A stretch of 64,000 nt of DNA from positions 25,632 through 89,631 of the forward strand of contig SHXW01000004.1 of assembly GCA_009693115.1 (NCBI GenBank), written 5' to 3'. Shown here piece by piece: positions 33,923 through 42,530 of this stretch; position 1 is the first letter of the stretch; the number at the start of each line of letters is the position of its first letter. The stretch is from Dehalococcoidia bacterium (GTDB lineage Bacteria > Chloroflexota > Dehalococcoidia > Lucifugimonadales > Lucifugimonadaceae). The notes under the pieces were generated by a model. The model saw only the letters and a list, made by a program, of their open reading frames with translations, ran no database searches and was not told where the DNA came from. A program made the position numbers and the translations under genes.

Positions 33923-36804
33923 ATCCTCAACCTCGCGCCCTCGGGGTCATAGAACGGCTTTGTCCGCACCTTGCCAGACGTCGTTTTACCGTGCGTGCCC
34001 ACCCCAAGCCGAATGGCAATGCCGTGATCTTCCACGGCGTCCTGCGCCGGAACCCAGCCCATGCCAATCGCCTTCTTCAGTGTGGGGCTCCATTTGCAAC
34101 TAGTAACCCGGCCTACCGCATGTCCGTCACGGACAATGGCAGAACCTTCGGCGGGCACACCTTCGCCTGTAACCTCGAACCCCACCAAGGCGTTCAACAT
34201 GCCGCGGGCGGCTACGATGGCGGTCGCGTCCCGCCCGATGAAATCCGGTTTGTCGGCCTTCACGAGCCACGCCAGGCCTGATTCGATGGGGTTGGATAAA
34301 GCGTCCGTGTCCTGGCCCACGATCAAGTGCTGCTTTTCAAGGCGAAGCACGCGCTGCGCTTCGATACCGAATGGTTCAATGCCAAGGTCGTGCCCGGCCT
34401 CAATGATCGCGTCCCACAAATAAGCGCCGTAGTCAGCGGGCACGTGCATTTCATACCCAAGCTCTCCTACAAACCCGAGGCGCAGGATGATCGCAGGAAC
34501 GCCCGCGACCTCGCCTTCAAGGGCAGACAGGTAGGGCATCGCCTTAGCTGACACGTCCAAGCGGGTCAGACGTGTCATGACTTCGCGTGATAGCGGCCCG
34601 GTGAGGTTTACCGCTGCATACTCAGATGTGACATTCGTCACCTGGACATCCCGGCCTGAGCCGGCAAGCCACCAGGTGAACCATTGTTCAACAGCCTCGA
34701 TCGTGCCCGTAGCCGTCGTCAAGAGGAAGCGGTCGGGTCCGAGACGAGCTACGGTGCCGTCGTCCAGCACAATGCCGGCGTCATCACACATAGCCCGGTA
34801 GCGGACACGGCCAGCACGAAGGTCGCTGAAACGGTTCGGATGCAACCAGTCCAGGAACGCGCCGGCACCCGCGCCCCGCAATTCCAACTTGCCGAGCGTG
34901 CTCACGTCAATGATCCCGACGGCATCCCGAACAGCTTTGCATTCCTGTTCGACAGATGTGTAGAGCAATGGCCGCTTCCACTCGCCCATATCCATCCACT
35001 TCGGCCCAAGCTTTGCGTGGCGCTCGTGAATCGCCGTCTGGCGGAATGGCGCCATGTGCGGCCCTGCCAGCGCAGCCAGTGTCACGGGCTGGAACGGGGG
35101 CCGCGCTGTGGTCAGGCCTGTTATTGAGACGCTCTGCCCGGCCACCGCGGCGTGGACACGGGCTGACAGGCTGTGACACATCTTGCCCTGGCACGGACCC
35201 ATGGTCACAGTGCTGTACCGTTTCAGGGTCTCGATGTTGTCGAACCCTTCCCTGATGGCCTGTTTGATGTCCTTGACCGTAACGTCCTCGCACATGCAGA
35301 CAAACGCCTTACGAGCCGGTGGCAGATCGAACTGAATTGGTTGCTGACCCGCAGGCTGCCTCAATCCAGACTGATGAGCTGCCAGGTGGACGGTCGTTCT
35401 ACCGAGGGCGGCATCCGCGGCAGCGCGGCCGGCGGCAACACCACGGTTGACGACGATCGATTCGTCGATAACTCCCTCAACGTGCCCTGCAGCTTGAATA
35501 CCAACGGTCCTTACTCCGGGCACGAACTGGTCAAGCGCTGGGTCGAATTTCGGACTGACTCCCTCCTGCGCGAGCAGGGAGATCACAGGCTCGGGTCTAC
35601 AGGTGATTGCGATCAGGTCGCACTTGATTGAACGTTTCACGGCATTAGTAGAGATCTGGATCCCACTGACTGCACTGCGTCCGATGGCCTTTATTACGTG
35701 CGCCCCCAAGTAAGTGACGGCACCTGGGGTGTCAACCCCTTGCACTAGATCAGCAGACGGCATGGAATTTCGAGAATCAACCACAGCTACCACATTGATG
35801 CCCGCCCCAATGATCTCGGCGGCCAGCCGCCAGCCGTGGTCGTCGTCGGTCACTACAACAGCCCGGTCACCAGCCTTTACCCCGTAGAGCCGGGCGAGCC
35901 GCAAGATGGCGGATCCCAGCATCACGCCGGGACGATCATTGTCCTGAAAGAGCACCGGTCGCTCTTCCGCGCCAGTGGCGACAATCACTTGGAGCGCTCG
36001 CACCCGGATCATGGCATTGCCCTGTGATACGCCGATCAACTTGCCTTCATACAGGCCGAACGCCGTCGCTCTGGCGAAGTGTTCTATGTTCCTGTCTGAC
36101 CTGACTAGAGCAGTCAACTTCGCGGCGGCCTCAAAGCCTGGCAACCCGGCGATACGCGCGTCGCCTGTGGCAGGAGCCGTCCGTATCCGCAAGTGGCCGC
36201 CCAGTTCTGACTGGTCGTCAATCAGGACGACCTTCGCGCCCGCAGCCGCAGCCTCGATAGCAGCAAGGCACCCGGCCGGCCCGCCACCGATGACAGCAAC
36301 ATCGCAGTGAACATGTCTCTTACGCTGATGCAGGTCCGGTTTGGATCCAATGTCCACCTTCCCTAGCCCGGCCAGGTGCCGCAACACGTGTTCGTATACC
36401 GGCCACAAGAAGCGCGGTCGGATGAAGGTCTTGTAATAAAACCCCACCGGCAGTACCCGGTCCAGATGGTCGAAGACGCTCAAGAAATCCCGGCGCACCG
36501 ACGGCCATGCATTTTGGCCGCGGACAGCCATGCCATCTCGCACCGGTTCGATGCACGCCCGTACGTTCGGCGTGCCGTCAACGTCGACCATGCAGTTCGG
36601 GCACCTACCTGAGCAGCAGACAAGACCACGTGGCCGGTGGTATTTGAAACTGCGGGACATGACCTTTGCGCCAGCGGCGGCCAGAGCAGAGCCGACCGTG
36701 TCCCCCTCAAAGGCGACGTATCTGCGGCCATCGAATGTGAAACTCACTTCGCGGTCGCGAGACACTTCTTCAACCGGATGGTGCGGGAGCCTGCGATCAG
36801 TCAC
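33919..36804 (-). CDS. mgdC: N-methylglutamate dehydrogenase subunit C (SoxA-like) with two [2Fe-2S]-type cysteine sets
   Basis: Large subunit of about 961 residues. Its N-terminal ferredoxin-like domain has GLVCCSGRCPNC to VRAC (Cys63/64, 68, 71, 84). An NAD(FAD)-binding Rossmann domain follows with VIGGGPAGCLAAIEAA. A BFD-like segment has FVCMCEDVTVKDIKQA and MGPCQGKMC (Cys503, 505, 538, 543). A C-terminal aminomethyltransferase (GcvT) domain of roughly 350 residues would take the methylene group on tetrahydrofolate. Classical TSOX alpha lacks both cysteine sets. I prefer the GTG at 36804, eight bases inside mgdB; an upstream start at 36840 is possible. Confidence 0.85.
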   Translation of the reverse strand: MTDRRLPHHPVEEVSRDREVSFTFDGRRYVAFEGDTVGSALAAAGAKVMSRSFKYHRPRGLVCCSGRCPNCMVDVDGTPNVRACIEPVRDGMAVRGQNAWPSVRRDFLSVFDHLDRVLPVGFYYKTFIRPRFLWPVYEHVLRHLAGLGKVDIGSKPDLHQRKRHVHCDVAVIGGGPAGCLAAIEAAAAGAKVVLIDDQSELGGHLRIRTAPATGDARIAGLPGFEAAAKLTALVRSDRNIEHFARATAFGLYEGKLIGVSQGNAMIRVRALQVIVATGAEERPVLFQDNDRPGVMLGSAILRLARLYGVKAGDRAVVVTDDDHGWRLAAEIIGAGINVVAVVDSRNSMPSADLVQGVDTPGAVTYLGAHVIKAIGRSAVSGIQISTNAVKRSIKCDLIAITCRPEPVISLLAQEGVSPKFDPALDQFVPGVRTVGIQAAGHVEGVIDESIVVNRGVAAGRAAADAALGRTTVHLAAHQSGLRQPAGQQPIQFDLPPARKAFVCMCEDVTVKDIKQAIREGFDNIETLKRYSTVTMGPCQGKMCHSLSARVHAAVAGQSVSITGLTTARPPFQPVTLAALAGPHMAPFRQTAIHERHAKLGPKWMDMGEWKRPLLYTSVEQECKAVRDAVGIIDVSTLGKLELRGAGAGAFLDWLHPNRFSDLRAGRVRYRAMCDDAGIVLDDGTVARLGPDRFLLTTATGTIEAVEQWFTWWLAGSGRDVQVTNVTSEYAAVNLTGPLSREVMTRLTRLDVSAKAMPYLSALEGEVAGVPAIILRLGFVGELGYEMHVPADYGAYLWDAIIEAGHDLGIEPFGIEAQRVLRLEKQHLIVGQDTDALSNPIESGLAWLVKADKPDFIGRDATAIVAARGMLNALVGFEVTGEGVPAEGSAIVRDGHAVGRVTSCKWSPTLKKAIGMGWVPAQDAVEDHGIAIRLGVGTHGKTTSGKVRTKPFYDPEGARLRM

Positions 36805-37093
36805 GCTGCGCCTCCGGCCTATGCACGTCCGGGGCGACACCTTTACTTGATGGAGATGAACCGGTCACACGGTTGTCGCGAGTGTCGCGCTCAGCCTGAA
36901 ACCAGCGGCGGCAACCCTGACTATGGAACCACCACGCCCGTTCAATGCCCGCTGCGTTGGTCTTCAAGTAAAGATAGCCTGCCCAGACATCGGGGTCAGA
37001 ACCTGGCTCGGGCCTGCTCTTGACCTCGCCACCATACCTGAACTCGTAGGCGTCCCTTGGACCGCAAAGCGGGCACGGCAGCAGGAACGACAT
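36797..37093 (-). CDS. mgdB: N-methylglutamate dehydrogenase subunit B (SoxD-like)
   Basis: Small zinc-binding subunit of 98 residues equivalent to the delta subunit of heterotetrameric sarcosine oxidase. Ligands appear as CPLCG (Cys7, Cys10), with His57 and Cys61 in FHSQGCRRWF. AYEFRYGGE and the RDTRDNRV end are typical of SoxD. Its ATG overlaps the mgsC stop by one base (TAATG) and its end overlaps mgdC by eight bases. The last 25 residues are extra compared with the core. Confidence 0.87.
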   Translation of the reverse strand: MSFLLPCPLCGPRDAYEFRYGGEVKSRPEPGSDPDVWAGYLYLKTNAAGIERAWWFHSQGCRRWFQAERDTRDNRVTGSSPSSKGVAPDVHRPEAQRD

Positions 37094-38412
37094 TACGGCT
37101 GGCCCGGCACCCAGTTGGTGCCAACAAGCGGGATCCTGGTAATCGCCGCAGCCTCCATCGTCAGCGCACGCAGGTCGTCCGGGTCAAGGTCGTGGACGTT
37201 GGATTTGCCACATGACCGGGCGATCATCTGAACCTCTAGCGCCATTGCGATGAGGAAGTTTGAAACCCGCTGCGCCGCTTCATCGACCGGCAACCTGGCC
37301 ATCAATTGTGGATCCTGTGTCGTTATGCCAACAGGGCAGCGGCCAGTGTGGCAGTGGTGACATGCGCCCGGCCTCGTGCCCAGCCTGGCGTAGTCGTCAA
37401 CGAATAACGGCCTGTTGCAGTTCAACGCGATTAGAGCGGCAGTTCCTATGTAGCAGGCGTCCGCGCCGAGGGCCATTGCCTTCGCAACATCTACGCCGCT
37501 GCGGATGCCGCCCGCGGCGATGAGCTGCACTTTCCCGTAAAGACCCAGGTCCTCCAGTGCCCTCCGGGCTTCGGGGATGGCGGCGAGCGTCGGGATACCA
37601 GTGTGATCCTGCAGAATTTCGGGCGATGCGGCGGTGCCCCCCTCCATGCCGTCGACCACGACTACGTCCGCCCCGCATTTGGCGGCCAGTTTCACGTCGT
37701 CGAATACACGCGTCGCGCCCATCTTCACGAATATCGGAACCTTCCAGTCAGTCGCCTCACGAAGTTCCTCGATCTTGATGATCATGTCGTCAGGGCCGAG
37801 GAAGTCCGGGTGACGGGCCGGCGACCGCTGGTCCACCCCGGGAGGCAGGTCACGGATGGCTGCTATCTCCGACGAAATCTTGCTGCCGAGCAATAGTCCA
37901 CCGGTGCCGGGCTTAGCGCCCTGGCCGATAGTAAGTTCAATGGCGTCCGCCTGCCGCATGTGGTGAACGTTTGCTCCGTACCGGCTGGGCAGCACCTCGA
38001 CGACCATTTTCTTCGAGTACTGACGCTCTTCAGGCAGCATCCCTCCGTCGCCGGATGTGGTTGAAGTACCCGCCGCCGCCGCGCCCTTCGCCAGGGCAAT
38101 CTTGGCGTTCAAAGAGAGGGCACCGAAGCTCATGCCCGTGATCATGATCGGGATATCGAGTTCCAACGGCTGCCCGGCAACCCGCGTGCCGAGGACCGTC
38201 TTCGTCTCGCACTTCTCTCTATAGCCCTCGAGGGGGATGCGCGTTAGCGTCGCTGGCAGGAAAGTCAGGTCATCAAGGGACGGCAGCGGCTTTGAACGGA
38301 GAGTGCCAAACCCGCGGATGCGATACCGGCCCAGCGCGGCCTTCTCCTGGATCTCCTCAATGACGTCGGGTGTGTAGATGGGACTCTGGCGGAGCGGGCG
38401 GTTTTCGTTCAC
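37093..38412 (-). CDS. mgsC: N-methylglutamate synthase subunit C (glutamate synthase FMN domain-like)
   Basis: FMN-binding TIM-barrel protein of about 439 residues like the central domain of glutamate synthase large subunit. FMN/substrate motifs include ITGMSFGALSLNAKIALAKG, TSGDGGMLPEE, GQGAKPGTGGLL, VVVDGMEGGTAASPE and AAGGIRSGVDVAKAMALGAD. CHHCHTGRCPVGITTQDP carries an Fe-S cysteine cluster. In the NMG pathway it would form N-methylglutamate from gamma-glutamylmethylamide. The start is a GTG at 38412 in a GTGA overlap with mgsB, preceded by GGAGGG at 38420-38425; upstream ATG codons lie inside mgsB. Confidence 0.88.
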   Translation of the reverse strand: MNENRPLRQSPIYTPDVIEEIQEKAALGRYRIRGFGTLRSKPLPSLDDLTFLPATLTRIPLEGYREKCETKTVLGTRVAGQPLELDIPIMITGMSFGALSLNAKIALAKGAAAAGTSTTSGDGGMLPEERQYSKKMVVEVLPSRYGANVHHMRQADAIELTIGQGAKPGTGGLLLGSKISSEIAAIRDLPPGVDQRSPARHPDFLGPDDMIIKIEELREATDWKVPIFVKMGATRVFDDVKLAAKCGADVVVVDGMEGGTAASPEILQDHTGIPTLAAIPEARRALEDLGLYGKVQLIAAGGIRSGVDVAKAMALGADACYIGTAALIALNCNRPLFVDDYARLGTRPGACHHCHTGRCPVGITTQDPQLMARLPVDEAAQRVSNFLIAMALEVQMIARSCGKSNVHDLDPDDLRALTMEAAAITRIPLVGTNWVPGQP

Positions 38413-39104
38413 AATGCCGCCCTCCATGTTTCGAGCTCGGCGTGATCGAAATTCCACAGCTTGCGGCCGGACACCACCTTGCGCAGGCGGCGTGGTTGTT
38501 TGAGGCCGTGTTGCCTGATCAGCCCACTGAGTGTGTTCATGTCATCCGGCGAAGCGTCAGATACAACGGCATCGTTTCCGAGAGAGGCGATCTCGCCCCC
38601 GACGTATACCACTCCCTCGTACATCGAATCGGCCAACGCGTCGCCTGCGTTGCCCAATATGACAACAACACCCTTCTGCATCATGAACGACGCCATGTAG
38701 CCTGCGTCTCCGCCGATGAGCAGGAGGCCGCCCTTCATGCTGATCCCGGCGCGTGCCCCGCAGTCACCCTTTACGACCACCGTGCCTCCTCTTATCGAGG
38801 CCGCTGCACCGTTGCCCGCATTGCCTTCAACACTCACTGAGCCCGATAGCATCCCCTCCGCCACGCCCCATCCCGCGCTACCGTGGATAACGATGGTCGC
38901 GCCATCGCTCATTCCCGCCCCGTAGTAGCCAACACTACCGTCGAATGTGACGCGCCCAGAAGTGAGCAGCGCAACCCCCAGGTTGTGCCTCGCGCCTGAG
39001 TTGGCAACAGCGACACTGCTGCCCCTGGCCAACTCGGATCTGATCTCGATGTTAATTTCCCTGACCGTCCTGCCAGCACAGTCTATTCGGTGAACTCTGT
39101 CCAT
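38409..39104 (-). CDS. mgsB: N-methylglutamate synthase subunit B (GXGXG domain protein)
   Basis: Protein of 231 residues forming the right-handed beta-helix of the glutamate synthase C-terminal domain. Repeated Gly-rich turns such as GSVGYYGAGMSDGATIVIHG, GNAGNGAAASIRGGTVVVKGDCG and GGDAGYMASFM define the GXGXG repeat. The same fold occurs in FmdC/FwdC. Wedged between a class II amidotransferase and an FMN-domain gene, it completes a three-gene split version of glutamate synthase, as in mgsABC. The gap to mgsA is three bases. Confidence 0.87.
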   Translation of the reverse strand: MDRVHRIDCAGRTVREINIEIRSELARGSSVAVANSGARHNLGVALLTSGRVTFDGSVGYYGAGMSDGATIVIHGSAGWGVAEGMLSGSVSVEGNAGNGAAASIRGGTVVVKGDCGARAGISMKGGLLLIGGDAGYMASFMMQKGVVVILGNAGDALADSMYEGVVYVGGEIASLGNDAVVSDASPDDMNTLSGLIRQHGLKQPRRLRKVVSGRKLWNFDHAELETWRAAL

Positions 39105-39107
39105 CGG

Positions 39108-40037
39108 TCAGGACGCCGCCGCGAGCACGGCAGGACGCCGCCAGAGACGATACACATTGCCACTGGGTTCCTGTGCCACGCCGGCATTGTTGAGCGCGTA
39201 TCGGATGGCAACCTCCTCGTTGGCAAGCGCAACATAGTCGTCTGTCTCAACGATCAAGAGCGGCTTCAATGCGAACGGGTCGCGGGCGAACCCGAAATAG
39301 TCCGGGGTGGCGACAAGGTACGTAAAGCTGCCGTCGAGGTCTGCCAGTGAATGCTTCATGGCATCTTCCAGCGAAAATCCTCGGGCTAACTGATCGGCCA
39401 GATACACGCCGATAACTTCTGAGTCGTTCTCTGTAAAGAACCTGACACCCTGCTGCTCGTAAACACGGCGCAGTCGGTGGTAATTGGTGATGTGACCGTT
39501 ATGCACAGTGGCGAGGTCGGGCACACCCCGCGCCCAAAACGGCTGTGAATGGGACAGGTCTACCCTGCTTTCGGTAGACAGACGTGTGTGGCCAATGCCG
39601 TGGCTGCCGCGGAATCCGTTGGCGTCGAAAAGCCGTGTCACGTTCGATGGCGCGCCAACCTGCTTGACCAGTTCCAGCCTGCTGCCGAGGCTTATGATCT
39701 CGAGGCTCACGGTCGATGACTCAACCTTCGCGCAAAACTCCGCCGCTGTAGTTCTGCGTTCGATTTCCGCCCGCAATAGCCCATCCGTGAGCCGGTGTGC
39801 ACGCACGTGGGCCACGGAGCCAATCAGCTCTAGCGCATCAACCACGGCATCTTCACGGTCACCGTGCTCGGGGAGCTTGACCCAGCAGATTTCGCGCCCA
39901 AGGACGCCGGTGCCAAAAAGTGCCAGGCCTGCGGAATCAGGGCCCCGCTGGCCAAGCGCTTCGAGCATCAGCAGGAGTTTCTTACCGACCGGCGCCTGAC
40001 CGGACTTCTTATCGAGGTACCCGGCGATGCCACACAT
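39108..40037 (-). CDS. mgsA: N-methylglutamate synthase subunit A (class II glutamine amidotransferase-like)
   Basis: N-terminal-nucleophile amidotransferase of 309 residues. The ATG at 40037 yields MCGIAGYL, placing Cys2 as the nucleophile; the frame extends to 40070 but this would bury it. Further motifs are ALGQRGPDSAGLAL, GIGHTRLSTESRVDLSHSQPF, TVHNGHITNY and FFTENDSEVI, the standard GATase II set. In the NMG pathway it would release methylamine from gamma-glutamylmethylamide for MgsC. It heads the mgs-mgd unit. Confidence 0.88.
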   Translation of the reverse strand: MCGIAGYLDKKSGQAPVGKKLLLMLEALGQRGPDSAGLALFGTGVLGREICWVKLPEHGDREDAVVDALELIGSVAHVRAHRLTDGLLRAEIERRTTAAEFCAKVESSTVSLEIISLGSRLELVKQVGAPSNVTRLFDANGFRGSHGIGHTRLSTESRVDLSHSQPFWARGVPDLATVHNGHITNYHRLRRVYEQQGVRFFTENDSEVIGVYLADQLARGFSLEDAMKHSLADLDGSFTYLVATPDYFGFARDPFALKPLLIVETDDYVALANEEVAIRYALNNAGVAQEPSGNVYRLWRRPAVLAAAS

Positions 40038-40173
40038 GGCTTCTGTCGTCCTTATAAACACCCCAACCATTGGCGCTGCATCTCAAATCACGTCGCAGGA
40101 GTCTACACGGTGTCAACAGAGTCATGTTCAGAACTTCCTCGCCACCGCTTCGTACAGGTAACCGGACAAGCCT

Positions 40174-41349
40174 TCACGCCTGATTTCCGGCATATGCGCC
40201 TTGCAGCAATTCCTTCTTAGCGAACCGACTCAGCCTGAGCGCTGAAATGTCCAGCGATTGCGCCTTTCCGTCGAGGATTTCTTCGGCTATGAGGCCGCCT
40301 ATCGCGGGACCGAGCTTGAACCCATGTCCACTGAACCCGATGCACAAGACGAGACCTTCTACCGCATCCACTCGGCCCAAGATGGGGTGCCAATCCGGCG
40401 TCACGTCATAAAGGCTGGCGTAACCTTTGACGATGCGGGCATGCTTGGCAAACTCCGGTAGCCGAAAGTGGAGCCTCTCCATGATCATCTTCCCGAATGG
40501 CCGGTCCGCCTCGCGGCTGAAGTTATCGGGATCGGCGTAATCGGACTGTTTCGGGTGGCCGTCGCCCACGAGGAGCATCGAACCGTCTTTGCGGCGCCAG
40601 TAGTCGCGGTCAACCCCGTTGGATACCGGGTAGCGAGGCATCAGCGACTCATCATCACAGGCTAGGACAACATCCTGCTCCCGTGTCACTTGGACGGGGA
40701 CATCTACCCCGGCCCATGACCCTACCCTGCCGCCCCATGGCCCCGCTGCATTTACGACCAAGGATGTCTGGATCGTCCCCGCAGCAGTCTCTACTGCGGC
40801 AACCCTGCCCTTGTTCAGCCGGATCCCTGTAGCGGCGACGCCTTCGCATATCGCAACGCCCTTTGAGCGGGCGACATTCGCAAATCCGAGCGTGGTCGCG
40901 ACCGGGTCGGCATGACCGCCCCGCGGTTCGAATAGAGCGAAACCAACACCGTCAGTGTTAATGCCTGGAATCATCGCTCGGAGATCCTGCATGGATAGCA
41001 TCCGGACTTCGACCCCAATGCGCCGGTGGCGGACGATGAGCCGCTCCATTTCAACGCGCATGTCCTCAGAACCAATCTTGATCCAGCCAGTCTGCTGAAA
41101 TACGTTTCGCTGTCCTGTTAACTCTTCGAAGTCCTCGAAAATCCGCACTGAGCGCAACGCGATCTCAGTCACCACGTCCTGCGAGTAGTGCTGCCTGACG
41201 AGCGCGCCCGAATGGCCCGTACCCTCCGCGGCAAGAGACTTCGCCTCCAGCACGATTACATCGGTACAACCACGCATCGCCAGGTGATAGGCGATGCTCG
41301 CCCCCATCACTCCGCCGCCGATGATGACAACTTCTGCTGTCTTCTGCAC
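40174..41349 (-). CDS. FAD-dependent oxidoreductase (DAO / SoxB-like)
   Basis: Flavoprotein of about 391 residues: VVIIGGGVMGASIAYHLAMRG (FAD loop), GHSGALVRQHYS, VVNAAGPWGGRV and the C-terminal LCIGFSGHGFKLGPAIGG. It is related to sarcosine/dimethylglycine-type amine oxidases and to SoxB, but is not a duplicate of MgdA. The open frame begins at 41451. I choose the GTG at 41349, nine bases after AAGGAG and right before the Rossmann fold. It lies 136 bases upstream of mgsA on the same strand, so it may demethylate a methylated amine and feed the NMG pathway, which is inference. Confidence 0.82.
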   Translation of the reverse strand: MQKTAEVVIIGGGVMGASIAYHLAMRGCTDVIVLEAKSLAAEGTGHSGALVRQHYSQDVVTEIALRSVRIFEDFEELTGQRNVFQQTGWIKIGSEDMRVEMERLIVRHRRIGVEVRMLSMQDLRAMIPGINTDGVGFALFEPRGGHADPVATTLGFANVARSKGVAICEGVAATGIRLNKGRVAAVETAAGTIQTSLVVNAAGPWGGRVGSWAGVDVPVQVTREQDVVLACDDESLMPRYPVSNGVDRDYWRRKDGSMLLVGDGHPKQSDYADPDNFSREADRPFGKMIMERLHFRLPEFAKHARIVKGYASLYDVTPDWHPILGRVDAVEGLVLCIGFSGHGFKLGPAIGGLIAEEILDGKAQSLDISALRLSRFAKKELLQGAYAGNQA

Positions 41350-41513
41350 GCCTTCGGTCTCCTTCCCCGTTTCCGTGTTTCGTATGGGCGCTATATCCCT
41401 GGAGCACACGGAACGCCGTGGGCCGAGTCCTCCCATGGACACCTGCCCCAAAATACGTCCGTCAAATGGTCCATGAATGATTCAAAGCGGGTTGCTGGCC
41501 ATGCCTGTCCGGT

Positions 41514-42530
41514 TCAGGGCCTGACCACCATCTGGAGTTGGGTGCTGGGTTTCATCAGCGCCTCAAACGCTTTTTCGATGCCCTCCAAAGGTATGAAGCT
41601 CGACTCCGATAGGAGCGGCTTCATCGAGATCCTCCCAGTCCTCATCAGTTCCAGAGAGATCTTCCATTCGCCGGGGCTCGACCCCCAACTTGAGTGAAAA
41701 CGGATTTCGCGCGCCATCCAGTCCGCCGGCAGCAGCGGCAGCGGCTCCCATGGGACGGCCACAAGCACCACTTGACCTGCCCTGCGGACCGTGTTCATCG
41801 CCTGGTCGAGGGTCGTCCTGATCCCCGCGCAGTCGAAGATGACATCCGGCCCCTTGCCATCAGTCAGGTCCACCATCCTTCCGGTGATGTCTTCCTTCGT
41901 CGGGTCAAACACGGCATCAGCCCCAAGTGACAAAGCAGCCCGAGACCTGGCAGGCGCCGGCTCGGAGACGAACACCTTTGCAGCACCTGCGGCCCGGGCG
42001 GCCTGAAGGCAGAGCATACCGATCGGTCCGGCACCCAGGATTCCCACCGTGTCGCCTAGCTTGAGACCCGAGTTCCGCACAGCGTGCACCGCTACGGCAC
42101 AGGGCTCAGTCAGGCTGGCAGCTTCTTCAGGTACGCCTTCCGGCAGCGCCAGAGGCTCCCATTCCTCCATGAGCACATATTCAGCGTATGCGCGGGTACG
42201 GCCACCCTGAAACCCCATCGTGCGGTAGTTATAGCGCGGGTGGACGCGGGCAGCAGGCTCGCCACCTGCCGGAGGCTCACCTCCGCCACCTACCACTTTG
42301 TCCCCAACCTTCCAGCGGTTTACCATCGGACCGGTCTTTACCACCGTCCCGCTGAATTCGTGTCCAAGCACACTCCCAGGCGGTGCGATTTCATACATGA
42401 CCGCGTGCACATCGGTGCCACAGATGCCGCAAGAGTGGACCTTCACCAGAAGTTGCGACGGTCCGGGGAGTGGGGTAGGGATGTCAGCTATTTCGAACCG
42501 GTGCTTACCCTTATATACGGCTGCTCTCAT
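41514..42530 (-). CDS. Zinc-type alcohol dehydrogenase family protein
   Basis: Medium-chain dehydrogenase of 338 residues. Catalytic zinc ligands are in CGICGTDVHA, GHEFSG and LTEPCAVAVHAV; the cofactor loop is GILGAGPIGMLC. The structural-zinc loop with four cysteines, usual in threonine and sorbitol dehydrogenases, is replaced by GGGGEPPAGGEPAARVHP with none. Substrate is unknown; oxidation of a sugar, diol or amino alcohol fits the family. It is first of the minus-strand genes leading to the NMG cluster and might serve aldehyde handling, though no formaldehyde-specific motif is visible. Confidence 0.87.
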   Translation of the reverse strand: MRAAVYKGKHRFEIADIPTPLPGPSQLLVKVHSCGICGTDVHAVMYEIAPPGSVLGHEFSGTVVKTGPMVNRWKVGDKVVGGGGEPPAGGEPAARVHPRYNYRTMGFQGGRTRAYAEYVLMEEWEPLALPEGVPEEAASLTEPCAVAVHAVRNSGLKLGDTVGILGAGPIGMLCLQAARAAGAAKVFVSEPAPARSRAALSLGADAVFDPTKEDITGRMVDLTDGKGPDVIFDCAGIRTTLDQAMNTVRRAGQVVLVAVPWEPLPLLPADWMAREIRFHSSWGSSPGEWKISLELMRTGRISMKPLLSESSFIPLEGIEKAFEALMKPSTQLQMVVRP

